64,000 nucleotides of DNA from Streptomyces buecherae (GTDB lineage: Bacteria > Actinomycetota > Actinomycetes > Streptomycetales > Streptomycetaceae), in NCBI RefSeq assembly GCF_014295035.1, contig NZ_CP060404.1, positions 2,382,501 to 2,446,500 on the forward strand. The letters run 5' to 3'. Shown piece after piece: positions 1 through 8,489 of this stretch. Within the stretch, counting starts at the first letter, position 1; each line of letters starts with the position of its first letter. Made by a program: the position numbers and the translations under genes. The notes beneath the pieces are model-generated. The model ran no database searches. It was not told where the DNA came from and worked only from the letters and a program-made list of their open reading frames with translations.

Positions 1-210
1 GGGGTTGCGCGCCGGCGGCGCCGGCGGGGCGTGCCGCCGTTCGCGGTGCGCCCCGTCGCGCCTCGGGGCGGATGGGGTGCCGGCGGATGCTCCCTGACCG
101 CGGCGTGGGGTGTCGTACGAGGTCACGGGGGTGCGCGGGGCGTGGGTCCGGCGATGTAGGCCAAAAAATCCAGTGAGCGATGTCAGTGGTGAACCGTAGT
201 CTCGCCCCTG
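1..210. other. Upstream region of the ABC exporter operon
   Basis: No coding frame is convincing here. The sequence is GC-rich until about 160. A short A-run (about 162-169) and a TAGTCT hexamer near 197 lie just before the first ABC gene and could be part of its promoter, but I see no good -35 box. Confidence 0.4.
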
Positions 211-2160
211 ATGGCTGCGACAGGTGAAGCGACGATGACGGAGCGGGAGTCGCCCTCCCCGGGGGGCGCCCGCGAGGACGCGGGACCGGCGAGGGGTCGG
301 TCGACCGTGCGCTCGTTGCTGCGGCTGTGGCCGTACGTACGGCCGATCCGTGGGCGTCTGATCAGCGCGGCGCTGGTGGCGATCGTCGCCTCCTGTATGA
401 GCCTGGTCATCCCGATCACGCTGAAGTGGATCGTGGACGGGCCGGTGGCCGACCGGGACCCGAGCGGCGCGTGGCTCGGCGGCGCGCTGCTGCTCGCGAT
501 CGGCGTGGCCGAGGCCGCGCTGTTCGGCATCCGGCGCTGGCTGGTGGCCCGGCCGCTGGCCTCGGTGGAGGCGGCGATGCGGGCCGACCTGTACCGGCAC
601 CTGCAGCGGCTGCCGGTCTCCTTCCACGACCGCTGGGCCTCGGGTCAGCTCCTGTCGCGGGCCACCACCGACCTGCAGCTCGTGCGCCTGTTCCTGGCCT
701 TCCCGCTCACCTTCCTGGTGGTCAACGGCGCGACGATCCTGATCGGGTTCGCCATCCTGCTGGCGCAGGACTGGCACCTCGGGCTGGTCCTGATGGTGCC
801 CGCGGTGCCGATGATGATCCTGTGCTCGTACTTCGAGAAGCGGTACTCGCTGGCGGCGCGCAAGGCCCAGGACCAGATCGGCGACCTCACCACCCTCGTG
901 GAGGAGAGCGTCCTCGGCATCCGCATCGTCAAGGGCTTCGGGCAACACCGGGGCCAGGCGCGGGCGTTCCGTGCGCTGGGGATGCGGCTGCGGGAGACGG
1001 AGCTGCGCAAGGGCAGCCTGCTGGCCAGCCTGTGGGCGCTGATCATGACGCTGCCCGAGCTGGCGCTCGGCGCGGCCCTGGTGCTCGGCACGGTGCAGGT
1101 CGCCGACGGTGACCTCTCGGCGGGCACGCTGGTGGCGTTCCTGTCCATCGCCCTCGCGCTGCGCTGGCCGGTGGAGTCGATCGGCTTCCTGATCGCGGTG
1201 AGCAACGACACGGCGACGGCGACGGACCGCTACTTCGAGGTGATGGACGCGCCGGAGGCCGACGCCTCCCTCGCGCACGCCCCGGCGGAGGCCGCCGGGA
1301 CGGCGCCGCACGATCCGGTGGCCTCGGGCCCGCCCGCGGCGCCCGCCGCCGCGCCGGGCGCGAAACCCGCGTCGGCGTCGACATCGGCTGACCCCTCCGG
1401 GCGGGTGGACCCCGCCCATGACGGGCTGCGGTTCGTGGACGTCTCCTTCCGGTATCCCGACGCGCCCCCTGACTCCCCGCCGCTGCTGCGCGGCGTCAAC
1501 CTGCACATCCGGTCCGGCGAGACGATGGCCCTGGTCGGGACGACCGGCAGCGGCAAGACGACGCTGACCGCGCTGGTGCCCCGGCTCCTGGAGCACACCG
1601 AGGGCCGCATCACCGTGGACGGCGTGGACATCACCACCCTGTCCCGGGGCGAGTTGCGCGCCCTGGTCGCCGTGGCGTTCGAGGAGCCGACGCTGTTCTC
1701 GGCGACGGTCGGCGAGAACGTGCTGATGGGGGCGGCCGACGCTGGGCCGCGCGAGTTGGAGCGGGCCCTGGAGGTGGCGCAGGCGGGGTTCGTCCACGCG
1801 CTGCCCCGGGGCGTCGACACGCAGGTCGGCGAGCAGGGGCTCAGCCTGTCGGGCGGCCAGCGGCAGCGGCTCGCGCTGGCCCGCGCCGTCGTCGGCAACC
1901 CGCGTTTCCTGATCCTGGACGACCCGCTCTCCGCACTGGATGTGCACACCGAGGCGCTGGTGGAGGCGGCGCTGCGACAGGTTCTCGCCAAGACCACCGC
2001 CCTGGTCGTCGCGCACCGCCCCTCCACGGTGCTGCTCGCCGACCGGGTCGCCCTGCTGTCCCACGGCCGCGTCAGCGCCGTGGGCACCCACCACGAACTG
2101 CTGCGTACCAACGCCGAGTACGCGGCACTGATGTCCGGCGAGGGGAGCGACCAGTCATGA
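211..2160 (+). CDS. ABC exporter half-transporter (TMD-NBD), degenerate-site subunit
   Basis: Membrane exporter subunit of the ABCB type: about six membrane helices (residues 45-325), then a cytoplasmic nucleotide-binding domain. Walker A GTTGSGKTT is at residues 443-451 and LSGGQ at 546-550. The Walker B aspartate D570 is followed by D571 where the catalytic glutamate is expected, so this subunit should carry the inactive half-site of a heterodimer. A 55-residue Ala/Pro-rich linker (about 350-405) separates the two domains and makes the protein longer than the usual 600 residues. ATG at 235 is an alternative start. The stop overlaps the next gene by 4 nt (ATGA), so the two are translationally coupled. 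The substrate cannot be read from sequence; drug or lipid export is typical. Confidence 0.93.
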   Translation: MAATGEATMTERESPSPGGAREDAGPARGRSTVRSLLRLWPYVRPIRGRLISAALVAIVASCMSLVIPITLKWIVDGPVADRDPSGAWLGGALLLAIGVAEAALFGIRRWLVARPLASVEAAMRADLYRHLQRLPVSFHDRWASGQLLSRATTDLQLVRLFLAFPLTFLVVNGATILIGFAILLAQDWHLGLVLMVPAVPMMILCSYFEKRYSLAARKAQDQIGDLTTLVEESVLGIRIVKGFGQHRGQARAFRALGMRLRETELRKGSLLASLWALIMTLPELALGAALVLGTVQVADGDLSAGTLVAFLSIALALRWPVESIGFLIAVSNDTATATDRYFEVMDAPEADASLAHAPAEAAGTAPHDPVASGPPAAPAAAPGAKPASASTSADPSGRVDPAHDGLRFVDVSFRYPDAPPDSPPLLRGVNLHIRSGETMALVGTTGSGKTTLTALVPRLLEHTEGRITVDGVDITTLSRGELRALVAVAFEEPTLFSATVGENVLMGAADAGPRELERALEVAQAGFVHALPRGVDTQVGEQGLSLSGGQRQRLALARAVVGNPRFLILDDPLSALDVHTEALVEAALRQVLAKTTALVVAHRPSTVLLADRVALLSHGRVSAVGTHHELLRTNAEYAALMSGEGSDQS

Positions 2161-4163
2161 CCACGAGCGTCTCCAGCGAGCCCGTCGCCAGCGGTCACAC
2201 CGACGGCAGCGGCCCCGGCGAAGGACCCGGGCAGGGCGACGGGCCGTCCGGGCACGGCGGACCGGGCGGCGGGGGCACCGGCGGCGACGGCGGTACGGGA
2301 GGTGACGGCGGCAGCGGCGACGGTGCGGGCCCGAGCACATCCGGCGCCGGCGACCCGTTCGACCGGGACGACCTGCCCACCCCCAAGGGCGCCTCGCGCA
2401 CGCTGCTGCGCACCCTGCTCGCGCCGCTGCGTCGCCATGTGTGGCTGGCGGCCGTGCTGATCCTGCTCCAGCAGGCCACCGTGCAGGCCGGCCCGCTGCT
2501 GGTCGCGTACGCGATCGACACCGCCGTGCCCGCCTTCCGCTCCGACGACAACGGGCCGCTGATCGCCGTGGCCGTGGCGTACCTGGGCAGCGCGCTGCTG
2601 GCCGGCCTGTTGCAGTACGCGTTCGTGCGCGTGTCGGCCTATGTGAGCCAGGGGGTGCTGCTCGACCTGCGGGGCCGGATCTTCCGGCACGGACAGGCGC
2701 TGAGCGTGGACTTCCACGAGCGCTACACCTCGGGCCGGCTGATCGCCCGCTCCACCTCCGACGTCGAGTCGCTGCGCGAGCTGCTCACCGAGGGCCTGGA
2801 GGAGCTGCTCGGCGTCATCCTCTCCGTCATCTACATCTCCTTCCTCCTGCTCTACCTGGACTGGGGCCTGGGCGCCGCGGCCATCGCCTCGTTCGCCCCG
2901 CTGATCCTGCTCGTGCGGCTGTTCCAGCGGCGCTCCCGGCGCGTGTACGCCGAGCGCTCGACGGCGACGGCGGCGTTCATCGTCAAGTTCACCGAGACGA
3001 TGAACGGCATCCGCCCGGTGCAGGCGTTCCGCCGCGAGCGGGCGAACGAGCGGGACTTCGGCAAGCTCAACGCGAGCCACGAGCGGGTCAACGGCACGGC
3101 CATGCTGGAGATGGCCCGGTACGTGGTCGGCTCGCGCCTGGTGGCGAACTTCGCGGTGGCCGCGATCGTGACGTGGGGCGCCTACCGGGTGGCCTCGGGC
3201 GGCCTGGAGCTGGGCGTGTTGGCGGCGGCGGCGCTCTACCTGCGCCGGCTCTACGACCCGATCGACCGGCTCGGGATGTTCCTCAACGCCTACCAGTCCG
3301 CCGCCGCCTCGCTGGACAAGATCGCCGGGCTGCTGGCCCAGCGCCCGTCGGTGCCCGAGGCGGCGGACCCCAAGCCGCTGCCGGAGCGGCCGGCCGGGCG
3401 GCCCGGCCGGGAGGTCGTCTTCGACGGGGTGCGGTTCGCGTACCGCACGGGCGGCGAGGTGCTGCCGCGTTTCGACCTGACGCTGCCCGCCGGGCAGACG
3501 GTCGCGGTGGTCGGGGCGACCGGTGCCGGCAAGTCCACGCTGGCCAAGCTGCTGGCCCGGTTCTACGACCCGCCGCCGGTGCCGGCCGGCGAGCGCGACA
3601 ACGGGCGCGTCCTGCTCGACGGCGTGGACCTGCGCGAGCTGGCCACGCCCGACCTGCGCCGGGGGGTGGTGATGGTCACTCAGGAGGCGTTCCTGTTCTC
3701 CGGCACCGTGGCCGACAACATCGCCATCGGCCGGCCGGACGCCACCCGGGAGGACATCGAGCGGGCCGCCAAGGCCATCGGCGCGCACGACTTCATCGCC
3801 GCGCTGCCGGACGGGTACGACACGGACGTCCGCAAGCGGGGCGGGCGAATATCGGCCGGTCAGCGGCAACTCGTGGCCTTCGCCCGGGCGCTGCTCGCCG
3901 ACCCCGGCGTGCTCATCCTGGACGAGGCGACCTCCTCGCTCGACATCCCGGGCGAGCGGGCCGTGCAGCGGGCGATGGACACGGTGCTGCGGGGTCGTAC
4001 GGCCGTCGTCATCGCGCACCGGCTGTCCACGGTGGAGATCGCCGACCGAGTGTTGGTGATGGCCGGGGGCCGCATCGTCGAGGACGGCCCGCCGTCGGAG
4101 CTGATCGCCGGCCGGGGCCGCTTCGCCGACCTGCACCAGGCGTGGCGGGACAGCCTGGTGTAG
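2157..4163 (+). CDS. ABC exporter half-transporter (TMD-NBD), catalytic-site subunit
   Basis: Partner of the preceding gene in a heterodimeric ABC exporter. A Gly-rich disordered N-terminus (about residues 15-60) precedes six membrane helices and the nucleotide-binding domain. Walker A GATGAGKST is at 453-461, and Walker B D589-E590 keeps the catalytic glutamate. The signature is ISAGQ (565-569) instead of LSGGQ. This is the expected complement of the partner: in the assembled dimer one ATP site (this Walker B with the partner's LSGGQ) is consensus and the other is degenerate. The start overlaps the upstream stop by 4 nt. A hairpin at 4288-4316 followed by a T-run ends the operon. Confidence 0.93.
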   Translation: MTTSVSSEPVASGHTDGSGPGEGPGQGDGPSGHGGPGGGGTGGDGGTGGDGGSGDGAGPSTSGAGDPFDRDDLPTPKGASRTLLRTLLAPLRRHVWLAAVLILLQQATVQAGPLLVAYAIDTAVPAFRSDDNGPLIAVAVAYLGSALLAGLLQYAFVRVSAYVSQGVLLDLRGRIFRHGQALSVDFHERYTSGRLIARSTSDVESLRELLTEGLEELLGVILSVIYISFLLLYLDWGLGAAAIASFAPLILLVRLFQRRSRRVYAERSTATAAFIVKFTETMNGIRPVQAFRRERANERDFGKLNASHERVNGTAMLEMARYVVGSRLVANFAVAAIVTWGAYRVASGGLELGVLAAAALYLRRLYDPIDRLGMFLNAYQSAAASLDKIAGLLAQRPSVPEAADPKPLPERPAGRPGREVVFDGVRFAYRTGGEVLPRFDLTLPAGQTVAVVGATGAGKSTLAKLLARFYDPPPVPAGERDNGRVLLDGVDLRELATPDLRRGVVMVTQEAFLFSGTVADNIAIGRPDATREDIERAAKAIGAHDFIAALPDGYDTDVRKRGGRISAGQRQLVAFARALLADPGVLILDEATSSLDIPGERAVQRAMDTVLRGRTAVVIAHRLSTVEIADRVLVMAGGRIVEDGPPSELIAGRGRFADLHQAWRDSLV

Positions 4164-4287
4164 TTCCGGCGGTTCGGCGGGCCCACGAGCGTCGGTACGT
4201 GCGGGTGCGCGGCCGGCCGCGCTCCGGAATGCCCCCGGATGGAACGCTCCGCGACGAGGTCACCTCGCGCCCCCGTTCACGAGTCCC

Positions 4288-4316
4288 GGGCGGGTGTGTC
4301 CGGCGCACACCCGCCC
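4288..4316 (+). terminator. Terminator of the ABC exporter operon
   Basis: Perfect 11-bp stem GGGCGGGTGTG / CACACCCGCCC with a 7-nt loop, 125 nt after the stop codon. A T-run (4333-4338) follows 16 nt later, rare for this GC-rich genome. Confidence 0.7.
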
Positions 4317-4320
4317 CCAC

Positions 4321-4436
4321 TAACAAGGTGTCATTTTTTGCTCATCTGTATATCTTTAAGATATTTGGCTCCACTTGGAGCAAATTCGGCTAATCGGGCA
4401 TAGGGTGAGGCTTGTAAGTCAGAGAGCTTCTCTGAC
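4321..4436 (+). promoter_or_regulatory. AT-rich promoter region and palindrome before the Gly-rich gene
   Basis: This stretch is far more AT-rich than its surroundings. TTGGAG (4375-4380) and TAGGGT (4401-4406) could be -35 and -10 elements, although the 20-nt spacing is long. A perfect 8-3-8 inverted repeat, GTCAGAGA gct TCTCTGAC (4418-4436), lies in the putative leader 24 nt before the start codon. A second imperfect repeat around GCTCCA/TGGAGC sits at about 4368-4380. Confidence 0.5.
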
Positions 4437-4460
4437 TACACAAACTGAAAGGCGTACCTG

Positions 4461-5078
4461 ATGCGCTCTCTACGCGCCATCTCCGGTACTCGACCCCTAC
4501 TGATCGCCGCGATCGCCGTGACCGGCCTCGCCTTCACCCCCACGCTCGCCTCCGCGACGCCCCAGGCCGGTGCGAACAGTACCCAGATCCACAGCATCCT
4601 CGGCGTCCCGGGCGCCAACGGAGTCAGCGGCACGGGAACCAACGGCGGAGTCGGGGGACTCGGCGGCACGGGTGGCGCCGCCGGTGCCAACGGCAACGGT
4701 GGCAACGGAGGTTGGGGCGGTAACGCCAACGGCGTCGGGAGCACGGGTGGCGTCGGCGGTACGGGCGGCGCTGGCGGAGCCAACGGCAACGGTGGCAGCG
4801 GCGGCACCGGCGGAGCCGCCGCTCTCGGTGGCACCGGTGGTAAGGGAGGCGTAGGCGGCGTCGGTGACGCCGGCGTCGGGATCAACGGCGGCAAGGGCGG
4901 CAACGGCGGCGCCTCCACCGTCGGCGGCGGCTACAAGGGCGGCATCGGCGGAGCCGGTGGCGCGGCCAGCCCGGTGTGCCCGGGCAAGCCCGGCGGTAAC
5001 GGCACCAATGCCACGACCACCGCGAACGGCGTGGCTGGCGCCACCGGCGCCGCGGGTCGTACCACCCTCCCCTGCTGA
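4461..5078 (+). CDS. Small secreted glycine-rich (PGRS-like) protein
   Basis: 205 residues. Residues 1-32 form a signal peptide (basic start, hydrophobic core, ASA-type cleavage). From about residue 52 the chain is almost only Gly, Ala, Asn, Thr and Ser in GGxGGxGG patterns, like the PGRS part of mycobacterial PE_PGRS proteins but without a PE domain. A block of about 25 residues containing GANGNGG occurs twice (nucleotides about 4660-4710 and 4755-4803). The only two mature cysteines lie at the C-terminus, one being the last residue, and could form a disulphide. A weak GAAAGG ribosome site precedes the ATG. Probably a surface or matrix protein with a polyglycine-type fold. The function is unknown. 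Confidence 0.72.
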   Translation: MRSLRAISGTRPLLIAAIAVTGLAFTPTLASATPQAGANSTQIHSILGVPGANGVSGTGTNGGVGGLGGTGGAAGANGNGGNGGWGGNANGVGSTGGVGGTGGAGGANGNGGSGGTGGAAALGGTGGKGGVGGVGDAGVGINGGKGGNGGASTVGGGYKGGIGGAGGAASPVCPGKPGGNGTNATTTANGVAGATGAAGRTTLPC

Positions 5079-5114
5079 GCAGGGCGCCTGGTGGGACCCC
5101 GCGAGCGCGGTCCG

Positions 5115-5440
5115 TCAGCCGACGCAGCTAGGTACGGCGGGGGAACTGCCGACGCAGTTGTTGGGGGCGTTGCCGCCGACGGGTGACGTGGTGAGCGTCA
5201 TGGTGCCGTTTCGACGGTAGATGCCACCAGCCGTGAGCAACGCCTTGTTGGCGCTGACGGGGGTGCTGGTCAGGGTGGTCGCGGTGGCGTCGACGGCGGC
5301 GATGCCACCGCCCCTGGCGGCGGTGTTGCCGCCGTTGACGAAGCTGCTGGTCGTGGTCAGCGTGCCACGCGAACCGTTGTGGATACCACCACCGCGACCA
5401 GCGGCGGTGTTGCCGGAGACGGTGCTGTCCACCTCGCCGG
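5115..5440 (-). pseudogene. C-terminal remnant of a beta-helix-repeat secreted protein
   Basis: Read on the minus strand, this stretch encodes repeats of the right-handed beta-helix/POMP type: xSTVSGNTAAGRGGGI, then TAARGGGI and TAGGIY, ending in a typical NNC...CVG tail. Such proteins normally have a signal peptide and many more coils. Upstream (5440-5696) the same frame becomes low-complexity Arg/Pro/Ala sequence with no signal peptide or repeats, so the gene has lost its 5' part. Several repeat positions look degraded (TSTPVSAN where LTNSTVSGN is usual). Most likely a decayed fragment. Its neighbour is another repetitive secreted protein. Confidence 0.55.
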
Positions 5441-5718
5441 CGCTCCTCGCTCCACCGCGCGACGGGCCCGCTCCCCCACGAGCGAGACGCCGCCCCGCCG
5501 CGCGCCGGGCGGCAACCCTCCGCCGCACGGCTCGCGGCGGCGTACGTCGCCCCCTGACGGCGCCGTACGGCTCACCCCGCCCGAGGGCGCCGCGTCGCCG
5601 GCGCGACGCCCATGTGCCCCCGGCCGGCTCCGTCGTGTCGACCGCCGTACCCGCGCTGGCCGAACGCCCGTACCGGTTCCTCCGGTAATCTGACATGTCC
5701 CATCAGGAGGGTGCGTCA

Positions 5719-8439
5719 GTGGAGTTCCGGCTGCTCGGAGCGGTTTCCGTGGCTACCGAGGCCGGCGAGTTGTCGGTCGGCCCGGCGAAGCGGCGCAGCC
5801 TGCTCACCGCCCTGCTGCTGCGGCCGAACCGGCCGGTGCCGGTGGAGCACCTGTTGGTCACCCTGTGGGACGACGAGCCGCCGCTGCGCGCCCGTACCGT
5901 CATCCAGGGCCACGTGTCGCGGTTGCGGGCGCTGCTCGCCGAGGCGGACGCCAAGGCGTTCGGGGTCGAGCTGGCCACCCAGGGCGCGGCGTACGTGCTG
6001 CGGATGCCGGAGAGCCTCCTGGACGCGCACCGCTTCGAGGAGCTGGTGACGCTCGCCGGCAGCCAGCGGGCCGGCGCCGACGCGGTGGCGCTGTACGAGG
6101 AGGCGCTGTCGCTGTGGCAGGGGCCGGCGCTGACCGGCGCGTACCCGAGTCCCACGGTGGTGGCCGCGGCCGAGGCGTTGGAGGAGCGGCGGCTGACCTC
6201 CGTCGAGCTGCTGGCCGCGGCGTACGCGCGGCTCGGCGAGCACGCCCGGGCCGCCGCCGTGCTGCGCGCGGAGGCCGCGGCCCATCCGCTGCGCGAGTCG
6301 CTGTCGGCCGCGCTGATGACGGCGCTCCAGCGGGCGGGGCGGCGCTCGGAGGCGCTCGACTGGTACCACCGCACCCGGCGGCTGCTCGCCGACGAGTTGG
6401 GCGTGGACCCGGGGCCGGAGCTGGCGGACGCGTACGCGATGGCGTTGCGCGGCGAGGGCGACGAGGCGCAGCCGGCCCCCGGCGCGGGTGCGCCACGGTT
6501 GCCCAGTGCGCCGCCGGGGGCGCCGCTGCCCGGCACGGTGGACCTGTTGCCGCGTATGCCGCGCGGGTTCCACGGGCGCGCGGCCGAGTTGGCCGCGCTG
6601 TCCCGGGCCACCGTCGGCACGGCCCCGCTGTGCCTGGTCACCGGGCCGGCCGGGGTGGGCAAGACGGCGCTGGTGGTGCGGTGGGCGCACCGCAACCGCG
6701 CCGGGTTCCCGGACGGGCTGCTCTACGCCGACCTGCGCGGCTTCAGCGACACCCGCGAGCCGGCGCACCTGGAGGTGTTGCGCGAGTTCCTGTTGGCGTT
6801 GCAGGTCGCGCCGCGGCAGGTGCCCGAGTCGGCGCAGGCCGCGTCGGCGCTGTTCCGCTGCCTGACCGCCGACCGCCAGCTCCTGGTGGTGCTGGACAAC
6901 GCGCGTGACTCGGCGCAGGCCAGGGAGTTGCTGCCGGGCGGCACGCGCTGCGTGACGGTGGTCACCAGCCGGAACCGGTTGCACGGCCTGATCGCCTCCG
7001 ACGCGGCCCGCCCCGTCCCGGTGGACGTGCTGGAGCCGGCGGACAGTACGGCGCTGCTGGCCGCGGTGCTCGGGCCCGAGCGGGTGGCGGCGGAGGAGGC
7101 GGCGGCCCGGCGGCTGGCCGAGCTGTGTGGGGGGCTGCCGCTGGCGCTGCGGGTGGCGGCGGCGCGCCTGGCGGACCAGCCGGGGTGGTCGCTGGAGGCG
7201 ATGACCGCCGAACTGTCGGACGAGTCGCGCCGGTTGCACCTGTTGGACGTGGAGGACACGGGGGTGCGGGCGGCGCTGCGGCTCACCGTGCGCGGGCTGC
7301 CCGACGGCGTGGCGCACCACTTCGCGCACCTCGGCCGCTACCCCGGCACCCATGTGGACCGGTACGCGGTGGCGGCGCTGGCCGGCACGGACCCGGAGAC
7401 GGCCGAGGCCGCCATGGACCAGCTCGCCGCGGCTCACCTCGTCATCCGGACGGCGCCGAACCGTTGGACGCTGCACGACCTGGTGCGGCTGTACGCGCGC
7501 GGGCTCGACGCGGACTCCGAGGCCCTGGTGCGGGTGCTCGACCAGTGCGTGGCCACCGCCCTGGCCGCGGCCGGGGCGGCCGAGCCGGGCGAGGAGGAGT
7601 GCTTCGCGCTGCCGGCGGACTTCCGCCAGCCGCCGGCGATCCGGGCGTTCGCCGGCCGCGATCAGGCCATGGCCTGGTACGCGGCCGAGCGCGAGGACCT
7701 GGCGCTGCTCGCCGGCGCGGCGCACGCGGCCGGCTGGCACGGGCGGGCCTGGCGGATCGTGCTCGGCCTGTGGCCGCTGATGGTGTGGCGGGTGCGGGAC
7801 AGTTGGGCCCCGTTGCTCGGCCTGGCCCTGGCGGCGGCGCGGGCCGACGCCGACCCGCGCGGCGAGTCCCGGGTGTTGGCGCTCCTTGGGTGGGTGCTGA
7901 TCGAGGAGGGCCGGCCACGGGAGGCGGTGGCGCACCTGGAGGCCGCGCCCGACCTGGCCCGCCGGGTCGGCGACCGACGCGCGGAGGCGACCGCGCTGGT
8001 CAACCTGTCGCTGACGCAGGCGGCGCTGGGCAGCCTCGACGAGGCGGAACAGGGGTGCGTACGGGCCGCGGAGTTGGCCCGCGCCGTCGACGACCGGCAC
8101 ACCGAGCGGTTGGCCATGTACCACCTGGCCCGGCACCAACTGGACGCCCAGCGCCCACGGGAGGCCCTGGAGACGGCGCTGGCGGCGCTGGACCTGGCGG
8201 GGCAGCCGGACATCTCGGTGGCCTCCCGGGTGCTGCTGCTCTCGGCCGCCGGCGAGGCGCTGCTCGACCTGGGCGAGCGTGACCAGGGCGTACGGCGCCT
8301 GGAGGACGCGGCGCGCGAGGCGGAGGAGTGCGGTTACGACGACGGCGCGGTGCGGGCGCTCGGCGTGCTGCTGCGGGTGTCGGCGGACGCGGGGCTGCGG
8401 GCGCGGTACGAGGCGGCCCGGCGGCGCTGCCGGTCGTGA
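5719..8439 (+). CDS. AfsR/SARP-family regulator with NB-ARC and TPR domains
   Basis: Large SARP-type transcriptional activator of 906 residues. An OmpR-like winged helix occupies about residues 1-95 (VEFRLLGAVSV at the start), a BTAD domain about 100-245, an NB-ARC ATPase about 285-540 with P-loop GPAGVGKT at 309-316, and TPR-like helices from about 680 to the end. GTG 5719 is chosen because AGGAGG (5705-5710) lies 8 nt upstream; the in-frame ATG at 5695 has no ribosome site. Family members bind direct repeats and activate secondary metabolism or morphology. No biosynthetic cluster is adjacent, so the target is unknown. A triple 17-nt repeat begins at its stop codon. Confidence 0.9.
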   Translation: MEFRLLGAVSVATEAGELSVGPAKRRSLLTALLLRPNRPVPVEHLLVTLWDDEPPLRARTVIQGHVSRLRALLAEADAKAFGVELATQGAAYVLRMPESLLDAHRFEELVTLAGSQRAGADAVALYEEALSLWQGPALTGAYPSPTVVAAAEALEERRLTSVELLAAAYARLGEHARAAAVLRAEAAAHPLRESLSAALMTALQRAGRRSEALDWYHRTRRLLADELGVDPGPELADAYAMALRGEGDEAQPAPGAGAPRLPSAPPGAPLPGTVDLLPRMPRGFHGRAAELAALSRATVGTAPLCLVTGPAGVGKTALVVRWAHRNRAGFPDGLLYADLRGFSDTREPAHLEVLREFLLALQVAPRQVPESAQAASALFRCLTADRQLLVVLDNARDSAQARELLPGGTRCVTVVTSRNRLHGLIASDAARPVPVDVLEPADSTALLAAVLGPERVAAEEAAARRLAELCGGLPLALRVAAARLADQPGWSLEAMTAELSDESRRLHLLDVEDTGVRAALRLTVRGLPDGVAHHFAHLGRYPGTHVDRYAVAALAGTDPETAEAAMDQLAAAHLVIRTAPNRWTLHDLVRLYARGLDADSEALVRVLDQCVATALAAAGAAEPGEEECFALPADFRQPPAIRAFAGRDQAMAWYAAEREDLALLAGAAHAAGWHGRAWRIVLGLWPLMVWRVRDSWAPLLGLALAAARADADPRGESRVLALLGWVLIEEGRPREAVAHLEAAPDLARRVGDRRAEATALVNLSLTQAALGSLDEAEQGCVRAAELARAVDDRHTERLAMYHLARHQLDAQRPREALETALAALDLAGQPDISVASRVLLLSAAGEALLDLGERDQGVRRLEDAAREAEECGYDDGAVRALGVLLRVSADAGLRARYEAARRRCRS

Positions 8440-8487
8440 GACGGGGCCGGCCATGAGGCGGGGCCGGCCGTGAGACGGGCCCGGCGC
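8437..8487. repeat. Three tandem 17-nt repeats
   Basis: Three near-identical units (8437-8453, 8454-8470, 8471-8487) begin with the stop codon of the SARP gene; the unit is TGAGACGGGGCCGGCCA with one to a few changes. They fill the gap between two convergent genes and give an in-frame TGA at each unit start in one phase. Confidence 0.7.
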
Positions 8488-8489
8488 GG

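Noticed and set aside
1230..4136. A 968-residue open frame on the minus strand opposite the ABC genes
   Set aside because: It is a high-GC shadow of real genes: low-complexity Arg/Pro/Gln composition, no domains, no ribosome site, and the ABC proteins on the other strand have complete motifs.
4660..4960. Repeats in the glycine-rich gene considered as a CRISPR array
   Set aside because: The repeats are short, irregular and in codon register without unique spacers, and no cas genes are present; they are coding GGxGG repeats.
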